Below are positions 44,701 through 52,037 of a stretch of DNA of 64,000 nt, in pieces. How positions within the stretch are numbered: position 1 is the stretch's first letter; each line of letters begins with the position of its first letter. Location of the stretch: the NCBI RefSeq assembly GCF_015354345.1, contig NZ_JADKYS010000001.1, positions 186,001 to 250,000 on the forward strand, given 5' to 3'. The notes beneath the pieces were generated by a model. That model saw only the letters and a list, made by a program, of their open reading frames with translations, made no database searches and had not been told where the DNA came from. The position numbers and the translations under genes were made by a program. This DNA is from Methylophilus sp. 14 (lineage in GTDB: Bacteria > Pseudomonadota > Gammaproteobacteria > Burkholderiales > Methylophilaceae).

Positions 44701-44729
44701 ACGCGGTTGTGGGTGTTTGTGTGGTTGCC

Positions 44730-44947
44730 TTTCGCCTTTATGGCGAGTTACTTTTCTTTGCTTGCCCAAAGAATAAGTAACCAAAAGAAATGCACCCCAG
44801 CTTCCGCTTATTTCCTGCGTTGCTCGTCAAAATAAGCGCTCGCGAAACTCATCCTAGCGGCCTGCAAAAAACGCAGGCCACCGCGGGATTCGGACAGCCG
44901 CTCGCTTCATCTTATTTTGCCTGCGCTACTCGGCGCGGCAGATGGGG
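44730..44947 (+). repeat. Structured repeat element, copy A
   Basis: About 218 bases homologous to an inverted copy downstream (copy B). Shared blocks in order: TTTCGCCTT, GGCGAGT-ACTTT, AGTAACCAAA, TGCGTTGCTC, CGAAACTC, TCTTATTTTG and CGCTACTC. It starts with a 14-pair hairpin (GTTACTT..CTTTG / CAAAG..AAGTAAC) and holds a second seven-pair hairpin, GGCCTGC-AAAAAAC-GCAGGCC (44859-44879). Open frames across it do not look coding. From memory, similar sequences beginning GGCGAGTTACTTT lie between genes in many proteobacteria, but I cannot name the family. Confidence 0.75.
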
Positions 44948-45047
44948 ACCCCGAACACCATGCGACTGCAACCATCGATGGCTTTAATACAAGAATTACT
45001 TTTTTGAATCGTCCAAACTTCGGCGATGTGAGTTTGGCGAGAATAAT

Positions 45048-45306
45048 CCCATTCATCACGCTGAGTAGCGGAGACAAAATAAGAGTAGAGGGAGCGACTG
45101 TCTGAGCTCCGCAACAAGCCACGAAGTGTGTGGCTTGTCAGGGCGAGTTTCGTGACCGGCTTATGCCTAAGTCCAGCAAAGCATCGGACGAAAGTCCTAA
45201 GCTGAGCAACGCAAGGGAGCCTTTAGGCCGTGATGGCTGGGTGTCGTCCTCTTTGGTTACTTTCTGGGGGACAAGCACCAGAAAGTGACTCGCCAACAAG
45301 GCGAAA
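45048..45306 (-). repeat. Structured repeat element, copy B (inverted relative to copy A)
   Basis: Minus-strand homologue of copy A, about 259 bases, with an extra variable stretch in the middle. Its first hairpin keeps the copy A shape with different inner pairs (CTGG/CCAG instead of CTTTG/CAAAG), and the second is ACAAGCCAC with a seven-base loop and GTGGCTTGT (45114-45138). Five of the seven pairs shared with copy A have changed on both sides. The two copies lie head to head with 100 bases between them. Confidence 0.75.
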
Positions 45307-45473
45307 CGAAGCGCCAAAATAATCAGCAAATGCTGGAGTATCCGGATAAGACTCACCAAAGAATTACTTTGTCCTGCATTCGGAGTACGGTGGTCATGCA
45401 CCTCTGTGTCAAATTAAATTGACGCAAATAAATTATCGGAACTTTTCAAAAGACCTAATACTCATATCAGCAC

Positions 45474-45572
45474 GATGATGATGAATCATCTTTCCGCTTC
45501 TTTCCTCCCTGAGCGGAAGCCTTTACGATGAGGCCTGTTGCCCCGATTTACCCCTTAATCGGGGCTTTTTTT
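45474..45572 (+). ncRNA. Candidate small RNA with C-rich loop and terminator
   Basis: Consecutive hairpins: GATGAT/ATCATC (45474-45490); TTCCGCT/AGCGGAA (45492-45518) whose 13-base loop contains TTCCTCCCT, complementary to Shine-Dalgarno sequences; a small GCCT/AGGC stem (45519-45534); and a strong terminator CCCCGATT/AATCGGGG with seven T. No plus-strand gene ends upstream, so the terminator must serve another transcript. A weak promoter candidate (TTATCG 45433, TAATAC 45456, 17 apart) would start transcription near 45468. Not matched to any known family by eye. Confidence 0.5.
45541..45572 (+). terminator. Strong rho-independent terminator with no plus-strand gene upstream
   Basis: CCCCGATT and AATCGGGG pair over an eight-base loop and are followed by CTTTTTTT. 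It lies 16 bases before the end of the convergent trmL gene. Confidence 0.88.
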
Positions 45573-45587
45573 GCCTATCGTTTTTGA

Positions 45588-46052
45588 TTACACGCCGCCG
45601 GGGAACCCTGTTTGACGCCAGGCTTCATAGAGCAGAATGGCGGCGGAGTTGGATAAGTTGAGGCTGCGGCTGTGTGGCAGCATGGGTAGCCTGACGCGGT
45701 GTTCTGGCGCAAACTGGGCGCGGATGTCTTCTGGCAGGCCGCGGGATTCTGGGCCAAACACAAATACATCTTCATCTTGAAATTGTAAGTCGGTATGCCG
45801 CGTGCTGCCTTTGGTGGTGAGCGCAAACATGCGTTTGCCATGCAGTGCTTGCTGGCATTGGGCCCAATTTTCATAGACCTTTAGCTCGGCGTATTCGTGG
45901 TAGTCCAGCCCGGCGCGTTTGAGGTGTTTGTCTGATAGCTCGAAGCCTAAGGGTTTGACTAAATGCAGTTTTGCACCAGCGTTGGCGCATAAGCGTATGA
46001 TATTTCCCGTATTCGGCGGAATTTCTGGTTCGAAAAGCACGATATGAAACAT
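45588..46052 (-). CDS. trmL: tRNA (cytidine/uridine-2'-O-)-methyltransferase TrmL
   Basis: A 154-residue SPOUT-class methyltransferase that 2'-O-methylates the wobble base of certain leucine tRNAs, using SAM. Trefoil-knot motifs are present: LFEPEIPPNTGNIIRLCAN at the start, FVFGPESRGLP and the C-terminal RLPMLPHSRSLNLSNSAAILLYE. Length matches E. coli TrmL (157). It is divergent from the pilus operon with 88 bases between. Confidence 0.96.
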   Translation of the reverse strand: MFHIVLFEPEIPPNTGNIIRLCANAGAKLHLVKPLGFELSDKHLKRAGLDYHEYAELKVYENWAQCQQALHGKRMFALTTKGSTRHTDLQFQDEDVFVFGPESRGLPEDIRAQFAPEHRVRLPMLPHSRSLNLSNSAAILLYEAWRQTGFPGGV

Positions 46053-46140
46053 TTTTTGCGGCTTGTTTACAAACGTAAGGTTAGAATGTTGGTGATATGA
46101 TAGACGAGAAAAGTCTATATAGATAAATAATTACAACGCC

Positions 46141-47847
46141 ATGGCTCGTCCCGAGAAAATTAGATTAGGTGAAATTCTGGTCAGACAGAATTTCATGACC
46201 CAAGCTCAGCTTGATCAGGCGCTGGAAGAACAGCGCAAGACAGGTCGACGTCTGGGCCGCGTGATTGCTGAAAAAGGCTACGCCAATGAGCGGCAGATTG
46301 CCGAGGCGGTGGCTTCTCAGTTGAATATCCCATTTTTGGACCTGGGCCAGTATGAGCTGGACGTGAAGCAGGTTCAAAAACTCCCCGAAGTTCAATCGCG
46401 CCGTTTCCGCGCTATTTTGCTCGAAGAGCGTCCCAACAGTTTCCTCATCGCGATGGTGGATCCATCGGATGTATATGCGTATGACGAGTTGGTCAGGCTG
46501 CTTAAACGCGAGATTGATATTGTCGTCGTGCAGGAAAGTCTGCTCATGCAGACGATTGACCGCTCTTACCGTCAGACTGAGCAGATCTCATCATTAGCCC
46601 TAGAATTGCAAGAGGATCTGGCCGACAGCAATGCCGACCTTGCTAGCCTGATGGGCGTTGACTTGGGCATTGACGATGCGCCCGTGGTCAAGTTGCTGCA
46701 GACCATTTTTGAAGATGCGGTACAAGTGCGTGCCTCGGACGTACATATTGAACCACAAGACAATAAGCTGCTGATCCGATTCAGGATTGATGGTGTGATG
46801 CATTTTCAGACGCAGGCGGATATCAAGATTGCCACTGCGCTGGTGATGCGTCTCAAGATCATGGCGGGTCTGGATATTTCTGAAAAACGTCTGCCGCAGG
46901 ATGGTCGATTTGGCTTTACGGTCAAAGGCCGTGCGGTAGATATGCGTATCTCCACCATGCCAACACAGTATGGCGAAACGGTGGTGATGCGGTTGCTGAT
47001 CCAGAATACTGCACACTTCCAGCTAGACAATTTGGGCATGCCGCCAGACTTGCTGGCGCGTTTCCGCAAGATGATCGGCCGCCCAAGCGGCATGGTGCTG
47101 GTGACTGGTCCGACCGGTAGTGGTAAAACAACGACTTTGTATTCTGCCCTGAGTGAGTTGAATACGCCGGAAACCAAGGTGATTACCGTTGAGGATCCGG
47201 TGGAATATCGCTTGCCTGGCATTATTCAAACGCAAGTCAACGAAAAAATCGAGCTCGACTTCCCTAAACTGTTGCGTGCCATTTTGCGTCAGGATCCAGA
47301 CATTGTGCTGGTGGGCGAGATGCGTGACGAAGAAACCGCACAAACCGGCTTACGTGCTTCGATGACGGGCCACTTGGTGCTATCCACTTTGCACACCAAT
47401 GATGCCTCTACCGCGCCTGTGCGTTTAATTGACATGGGTGTGCCGCGGTTTATGGTGGCGATGTCTTTGCTGGGTGTGCTGGCACAACGGCTGGTGCGAC
47501 TCATTTGTCCGCATTGTGCCGTAGAACACACACCGACTGAATCTGAGTCAGTCTGGTTAAAACAGGTGATGCAGCAGCCCGATACCGTGACGCATTTTCG
47601 CCATGGCAAAGGCTGCCAGCATTGCAACCGCACCGGTTATTTAGGCCGTGTGGGCTTATACGAATTTTTAGAGATGACTGATGAACTGGCCATGGCAGCC
47701 AATATGCCCGATACCAATGTATTCATCAAAAAAGCGCGCGAGCGACTCAAGGGCAAAACCCTGCGCGACCAGTCATTGCAACTGGCCATAGACGGCAAGA
47801 CCACGCTGGACGAAATCATGCGCGTGGATAACCAGTTTGAAGAGTAA
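46141..47847 (+). CDS. mshE: MSHA-type pilus assembly ATPase with MshEN cyclic-di-GMP-binding domain
   Basis: A 568-residue GspE/PilB-family hexameric ATPase that powers pilus extension from the cytoplasm. The N-terminus has the two 24-residue MshEN motifs, residues 8-31 (RLGEIL...LDQALEEQ) and 37-60 (RLGRVI...IAEAVASQ), with the five-residue spacer typical of the high-affinity cyclic-di-GMP receptor. The ATPase core follows: Walker A GPTGSGKT (323-330), LRAILRQDPD, VGEMRDEETAQ and a four-cysteine zinc site (CPHC and CQHC). An ATAGAC/GTCTAT hairpin sits in the short leader and there is no clear Shine-Dalgarno. First gene of the first pilus block. Confidence 0.9.
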   Translation: MARPEKIRLGEILVRQNFMTQAQLDQALEEQRKTGRRLGRVIAEKGYANERQIAEAVASQLNIPFLDLGQYELDVKQVQKLPEVQSRRFRAILLEERPNSFLIAMVDPSDVYAYDELVRLLKREIDIVVVQESLLMQTIDRSYRQTEQISSLALELQEDLADSNADLASLMGVDLGIDDAPVVKLLQTIFEDAVQVRASDVHIEPQDNKLLIRFRIDGVMHFQTQADIKIATALVMRLKIMAGLDISEKRLPQDGRFGFTVKGRAVDMRISTMPTQYGETVVMRLLIQNTAHFQLDNLGMPPDLLARFRKMIGRPSGMVLVTGPTGSGKTTTLYSALSELNTPETKVITVEDPVEYRLPGIIQTQVNEKIELDFPKLLRAILRQDPDIVLVGEMRDEETAQTGLRASMTGHLVLSTLHTNDASTAPVRLIDMGVPRFMVAMSLLGVLAQRLVRLICPHCAVEHTPTESESVWLKQVMQQPDTVTHFRHGKGCQHCNRTGYLGRVGLYEFLEMTDELAMAANMPDTNVFIKKARERLKGKTLRDQSLQLAIDGKTTLDEIMRVDNQFEE

Positions 47848-47867
47848 CCCTTTAAAAAGTCACGCCT

Positions 47868-49082
47868 ATGCCAATGTTTGAATATAAAGGACGTACCGAC
47901 GATGGCATGATGGTCAGCGGTGTACAAGAAGCGGCTGATCTCGACGCATTGGGCGCTGCGCTCATCCTCTCCAAAATTACTCCGATTGAAATCAAGCAAA
48001 AAGCAGCGGGCGCTGTTGCTTTTAATTTGTTTGAAGAAAAAGTCACCAGTCTGGATGTGATGCTGTTTAGCAAGCAGATGTACACCTTGCTCAAGGCTGG
48101 TATCCCGATTATGCGCGCCTTGGCGGGCATACAAAGCTCGGTGGGGAATGCCACACTGGCGCAGGTCGTGGGTCAACTTCGCGTGAGCCTGGATTCAGGC
48201 CGTGAATTGTCAGTCGCCATGACTGAGCATCCTAACGTGTTCGATAGCTTTTATATCAGCATGATCCGTGTCGGTGAAGGTACGGGTAACCTCGACAATA
48301 TATTTTTACGCTTGTCCGAGCACATCGAGTTTGAGCGCTTTATGCGTGGCCAAATCAAGTCTGCTTTGCAATATCCAACGTTCGTATTGATTGCCATGGC
48401 GATTGCGATTGTTGTGATTAACGTCATGGTGATTCCGCAGTTTGAAAAAGTATTCGCTAGCATGCATGCTGATTTGCCACTGATCACCAAAATATTGATT
48501 GCGTTTTCCAGTTTTATGCGCAATTACTGGTTTGTGCTGATTGGCATGATTGTAGGCGTGGTCTGGATGTTCAAATCGTACACAAGAACAGATGCCGGGC
48601 GTGCTCAATGGGATCGTTACAAGATGCGTATCCCAATTGCAGGAAAAATTATTTTTAAAGGCACCATGGCCAGGTTCGCGCGCACCTTTGCATTGTCGAC
48701 TCGTAGTGGTTTACCGATTCTTTCGGCTTTACGCCTGGTTTCGCAGACGGTTGAGAATGATTACCTCGGAGCTAAGATTCTGAGTATGTCTGCCGGGATT
48801 GAGCGCGGTGAGACCATTTTAAGAACCGCCACGCAAACCGGCGTGTTTAATCCACTGGTGTTACAAATGATTGCTGTGGGTGAAGAGTCAGGCTCTTTGG
48901 ATGATTTGATGCAAGAAGTTGCTGATATGTATCAAGCTGACGTCGAATATGACGTTAAAACATTGGGTGCGCAAATCGAGCCTATTTTGATTATCTTTTT
49001 AGGTGCTTTGGTGCTTGTGTTGGCCTTGGGCGTATTTTTGCCTATTTGGGATATGAGTTCGGTGATGTTGAAAGGTAGTTAA
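47868..49082 (+). CDS. mshG: Inner-membrane pilus platform protein (GspF/MshG family)
   Basis: A 404-residue polytopic protein with two GspF domains (about 70-195 and 275-395) and three membrane segments, the platform on which the ATPase acts. Marks: LLKAGIPIMRALAGI, IRVGEGTGNLDNIF, then the second copy LSTRSGLPILSALRLV and IAVGEESGSLDDLM. Starts 20 bases after mshE. The order mshE-mshG is that of MSHA loci. Confidence 0.9.
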   Translation: MPMFEYKGRTDDGMMVSGVQEAADLDALGAALILSKITPIEIKQKAAGAVAFNLFEEKVTSLDVMLFSKQMYTLLKAGIPIMRALAGIQSSVGNATLAQVVGQLRVSLDSGRELSVAMTEHPNVFDSFYISMIRVGEGTGNLDNIFLRLSEHIEFERFMRGQIKSALQYPTFVLIAMAIAIVVINVMVIPQFEKVFASMHADLPLITKILIAFSSFMRNYWFVLIGMIVGVVWMFKSYTRTDAGRAQWDRYKMRIPIAGKIIFKGTMARFARTFALSTRSGLPILSALRLVSQTVENDYLGAKILSMSAGIERGETILRTATQTGVFNPLVLQMIAVGEESGSLDDLMQEVADMYQADVEYDVKTLGAQIEPILIIFLGALVLVLALGVFLPIWDMSSVMLKGS

Positions 49083-49140
49083 TCGTTTGTCGGGCACATG
49101 AGTGGTTTGCAACCCTTGATGGATATGGACCAAAATTGTC

Positions 49141-49156
49141 TGGCATAGTTTTTGCT
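49141..49156 (+). promoter_or_regulatory. Sigma-54 promoter candidate upstream of the major pilin
   Basis: TGGCATAGTTTTTGCT matches the -24/-12 consensus TGGCACGN4TTGCW with exact spacing between GG and GC. Transcription would start near 49167, leaving a leader of about 65 bases with a CCTGCC/GGCAGG hairpin (49181-49206) before the pilin ribosome binding site. It would let the abundant pilin be made at a different level from mshE-mshG. Confidence 0.6.
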
Positions 49157-49231
49157 GTTGAGTAATTAACGCAGTTATAACCTGCCGCTGTGATGATAAG
49201 GGCAGGGATTTTTTGATTAGGAGTCTGAGTA

Positions 49232-49681
49232 ATGAAAAAACAAGCTGGTTTTACATTGGTTGAATTGGTAGTGGTGATTGCAGTACTTGGTATTTTGGCA
49301 GCAACCGCATTGCCACGGTTTGTGAATGTGCAGGCTAATGCGCGAGCGGCAAGTGTCAATGGCTTGGCAGCATCAGTGCGATCTGCCGCGAATATGGCGC
49401 GCGCTGCTTGGATCGCAGGTGGTCAGCAAGGTGCGCAGGTGATGATGGACAATAACGCCGTGGCCGTGGGTGGTATGGGTTGGCCCACAGCGGCTGATGC
49501 CGGGATTGTGGCTGCTTTGCAAAACCTGGATGGCAACGCTTTTCAAGCGCAGCATAATAACGGAGTCACTACTTTCAGGGCTTTAGGATTCAATAACTGT
49601 TCTTTTACTTATACTCAGGCTGATGGTGTTGTGAATACTAACAACCTGGCTGCGGCGAATATCCAGCAGAATTGTAACTAA
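49232..49681 (+). CDS. mshA: Type IV major pilin, MshA-like
   Basis: A 149-residue prepilin. The leader MKKQAG ends at the G/F cleavage site, followed by FTLVELVVVIAVLGILAATA with Glu5, the classic type IVa N-terminus. The globular part has GMGWPTAADAGIV and two cysteines near residues 129 and 148 that can form the C-terminal disulphide loop of MSHA pilins. GGAG lies well spaced before the ATG. A sigma-54 promoter candidate precedes it. It is the only major pilin-like gene in the locus. Confidence 0.88.
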   Translation: MKKQAGFTLVELVVVIAVLGILAATALPRFVNVQANARAASVNGLAASVRSAANMARAAWIAGGQQGAQVMMDNNAVAVGGMGWPTAADAGIVAALQNLDGNAFQAQHNNGVTTFRALGFNNCSFTYTQADGVVNTNNLAAANIQQNCN

Positions 49682-49690
49682 ATAAGTTGT

Positions 49691-50161
49691 ATGAGAGCAT
49701 TGTCAGGATTCACGCTTGTTGAATTAGTAGTGGTGATCGCTCTGACTGGAATCATGGTAGCAGTCGCCGCCCCCAGATTTGCTAATGGCGACATCTTCGA
49801 AACCCGCGGTGACGCGGGTTTACTTTCTTCTACGCTGCGTTATGCGCAAAAAACGGCCATCGCGCAGCGCAAGAGTGTGTTTGTGATACACAACGATGCG
49901 GTCGAGCCTAATACGGTCAGTTTATGTTTTGACCCTAATTGTGGCGGAGCGCAGGTGGTAATCAACCCGGAAACTGCTGGGGCGTATGTGCTCACTTTTT
50001 CGCGCAGTGTTGTCGTTCAATCTTCTAATAAAGGGTTGGGGTTTGATGGCTTGGGCCGGGCGGTGCCCAATGAGCTGGCTACTTATACCGTGACTAATCG
50101 CAATAATGCCTTGCAATCTGTGGGCATTTCGGTAGAAAAAAATACGGGTTACGTACACTAA
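49691..50161 (+). CDS. mshC: Minor pseudopilin, MshC-like (GspH type)
   Basis: A 156-residue prepilin-like protein: leader MRALSG, then FTLVELVVVIALTGIMVAVA with Glu5, and a beta-rich C-terminal part with one CFDPNCGG cysteine pair. The layout fits the GspH/MshC group of minor pilins that help initiate the fibre. It starts nine bases after mshA. Confidence 0.82.
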   Translation: MRALSGFTLVELVVVIALTGIMVAVAAPRFANGDIFETRGDAGLLSSTLRYAQKTAIAQRKSVFVIHNDAVEPNTVSLCFDPNCGGAQVVINPETAGAYVLTFSRSVVVQSSNKGLGFDGLGRAVPNELATYTVTNRNNALQSVGISVEKNTGYVH

Positions 50162-50194
50162 ATAAACCACCTGGTGAGCAGCCAGGTGATGCAT

Positions 50195-50815
50195 ATGACT
50201 AAAACAGGTAAACACAAGAATAATAAACACGCGCCAACCAGCAAACGAAACCTTCGCGGTTTTTCGCTGGTTGAAATGGTCGTGTTTATTGTCATTGTGA
50301 CCACGGCGATTGCCGGGGTGATTGGTGCACTGGCATTTATGAGCGGGCGCTCTGCCGACCCGCTTGTGCGCAAGCAGGCGATTGCGATTGCTGAATCGCT
50401 GATGCAAGAAATCCAGCAGATGCCTTTTACATTTTGTGACCCGGATGACCCGAATGCATCTACGGCTAATGGCACGGCAGATTGCACCACGTCACAAGCC
50501 AACCTGGGTGGCCCTTCTCCGGCTGGAGAGAGTCGCTACGCTGCGACTAACCCCTTTGATAATGTGGCCGACTATAGCGGTTTTACCATGCCGGGTGGCG
50601 GTTGTGCGGGGATTTGCCGTATCGGGGATGCCACTGCACTGGCAGGTTTGGATGCCTATTCAGCCTCAGTTGCCATTGCTCAGGCTGGCGGTGCAGGTGC
50701 TTTTGCCGGGTTGCCCGGCGATGCCGTGTTGCAAATTGTGGTGACCGTGAACGGGCCAGCCAACACTGTGATTCGCCTGACTGGATTTAAGGTTCGCTAT
50801 GCGCCGAAAATTTAA
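50195..50815 (+). CDS. mshD: Minor pseudopilin, MshD-like
   Basis: A 206-residue prepilin with a long basic leader (MTKTGKHKNNK...NLRG) and the segment FSLVEMVVFIVIVTTAIAGV containing Glu5. Four cysteines lie in the mature part. I use the third ATG because AGGTGA is correctly spaced before it; GTG and ATG codons lie seven and two codons upstream. Its end overlaps the next gene by 17 bases. Confidence 0.82.
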   Translation: MTKTGKHKNNKHAPTSKRNLRGFSLVEMVVFIVIVTTAIAGVIGALAFMSGRSADPLVRKQAIAIAESLMQEIQQMPFTFCDPDDPNASTANGTADCTTSQANLGGPSPAGESRYAATNPFDNVADYSGFTMPGGGCAGICRIGDATALAGLDAYSASVAIAQAGGAGAFAGLPGDAVLQIVVTVNGPANTVIRLTGFKVRYAPKI

Positions 50816-51575
50816 GCAGTCTCGCTTGGCGATGTCTGGTTTCACCTTGGTGGAGCTGGTCATTGTCATTGTCGTCATGGCTATTTTGGGCGGTATCTCA
50901 GTCAGTTTTATTAAAAACTCTGTCCTGGCATATGTGAATTCTGAAGCTTATTACGAGCTGGCTGACCGTGCCGATATTTCCCTGCGCCGCATGTCGCGCG
51001 ATATTCGTAATGCATTACCTAACAGCGTGTGGGTGCCGGGTGGCTCCGGTAGTTATGTGCAGTTTGTGCCGATTAAAGCGGGTGGCCGTTATCGGCAAGA
51101 CGATTTCGATGCGGGTCGGCTCACATTAGATGTGTTAGGGCCGATGGTGAATGTGGATGTCGGTGACCAACTGGTGATTTATAACATGGGCATAGCGGGG
51201 GCTGATGTGTATGAGGGCAACAATATCCGGCCAGTCGTTGCTAATGCAAATACGGTCACATTTGCGGGCGCACTTTTTCCTTTTGCATCACCGGGTAGCC
51301 GTTTTTATGTGGTCAACGGCGCCGTGATTTATGCCTGCGATCTGCCTAATCGCCGCTTGCTCATGTATTCAAATATTGCGATCGCCGCCGGGCGTGTGGC
51401 TAACTTTAATGGCCTGGCGGCCAATGTTGTTGCCGAGGATGTGACCGAGTGTAGTTTTACCTATACGGAAGGCGTGATGCAGCATTCCAGCGTGGTCACT
51501 GCGCAACTCACGCTCGCCAAAAACGGCGGCGTGGCCAGGTTGGTTAACTTGATTAATGTGGTGAATTCGCCATGA
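50799..51575 (+). CDS. mshO: Minor pseudopilin, MshO-like (GspJ type)
   Basis: A 258-residue prepilin: basic leader MRRKFKQSRLAMSG, then FTLVELVIVIVVMAILGGI with Glu5. The mature part carries the ADISLRRMSRDIRNALPNSV block typical of MshO/GspJ-like minor pilins. It overlaps mshD at its start and mshP at its end (ATGA), so translation of the minor pilins is coupled. Confidence 0.85.
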   Translation: MRRKFKQSRLAMSGFTLVELVIVIVVMAILGGISVSFIKNSVLAYVNSEAYYELADRADISLRRMSRDIRNALPNSVWVPGGSGSYVQFVPIKAGGRYRQDDFDAGRLTLDVLGPMVNVDVGDQLVIYNMGIAGADVYEGNNIRPVVANANTVTFAGALFPFASPGSRFYVVNGAVIYACDLPNRRLLMYSNIAIAAGRVANFNGLAANVVAEDVTECSFTYTEGVMQHSSVVTAQLTLAKNGGVARLVNLINVVNSP

Positions 51576-52024
51576 AAAGTATTGCTTATCGCGCAAAGGG
51601 TTTTATGTTGCCTGTGGCAATATTTTTACTGGTGACTCTTGCAGCACTGGTGGGATATTCCATGCGCTTGTCGTTGCTGGCGCAAATGGGCACGATTCAG
51701 GACGTGCAAGGTGCCAATGCTTATTTGGCCGCCAGAGCAGGCGTAGAGTGGGCCGCTTTTCAGGTACTCTCACCCGGCTCAGTCGGGATGCAGGGGTGTG
51801 TCGCCTCACCAACGACACTCACCATTAATAACTTTACGGTATTGGTGACGTGTGATCAGACTGTGCTACAGGATAAAGGCGCTACACAGGATATTGGCAT
51901 TTACAGTATCACCTCAACCGCCTCGGTAGGGGCAATAGGTGCACAAGATCGTATAGAGCGACAAATTGCTGTCACACTTAGCCGGTGCTTGTATAGTGGC
52001 CCGCCAGTTGAGGAATGCAACTAA
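51572..52024 (+). CDS. mshP: Minor pilus protein, MshP-like (PilX/GspK type)
   Basis: A 150-residue protein with leader MKSIAYRAKG and FMLPVAIFLLVTLAALVGY, lacking the Glu at position five as usual for MshP/PilX-like proteins. Four cysteines in the mature part. Its start overlaps the mshO stop by four bases. It ends 13 bases before the large mshQ gene. Confidence 0.82.
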   Translation: MKSIAYRAKGFMLPVAIFLLVTLAALVGYSMRLSLLAQMGTIQDVQGANAYLAARAGVEWAAFQVLSPGSVGMQGCVASPTTLTINNFTVLVTCDQTVLQDKGATQDIGIYSITSTASVGAIGAQDRIERQIAVTLSRCLYSGPPVEECN

Positions 52025-52037
52025 CAAGGAACAGGTA

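Noticed and set aside
44790-45401. Open frames of 62-87 codons in the uvrD-trmL gap
   Set aside because: They run through the two structured repeat copies on both strands. The pattern of change between copies preserves base pairing, not reading frame.
51966-52037. Earlier TTG start for the MshQ-like gene
   Set aside because: It lies inside mshP with no ribosome binding site; the GTG at 52038 has AAGGA and gives a clean signal peptide.
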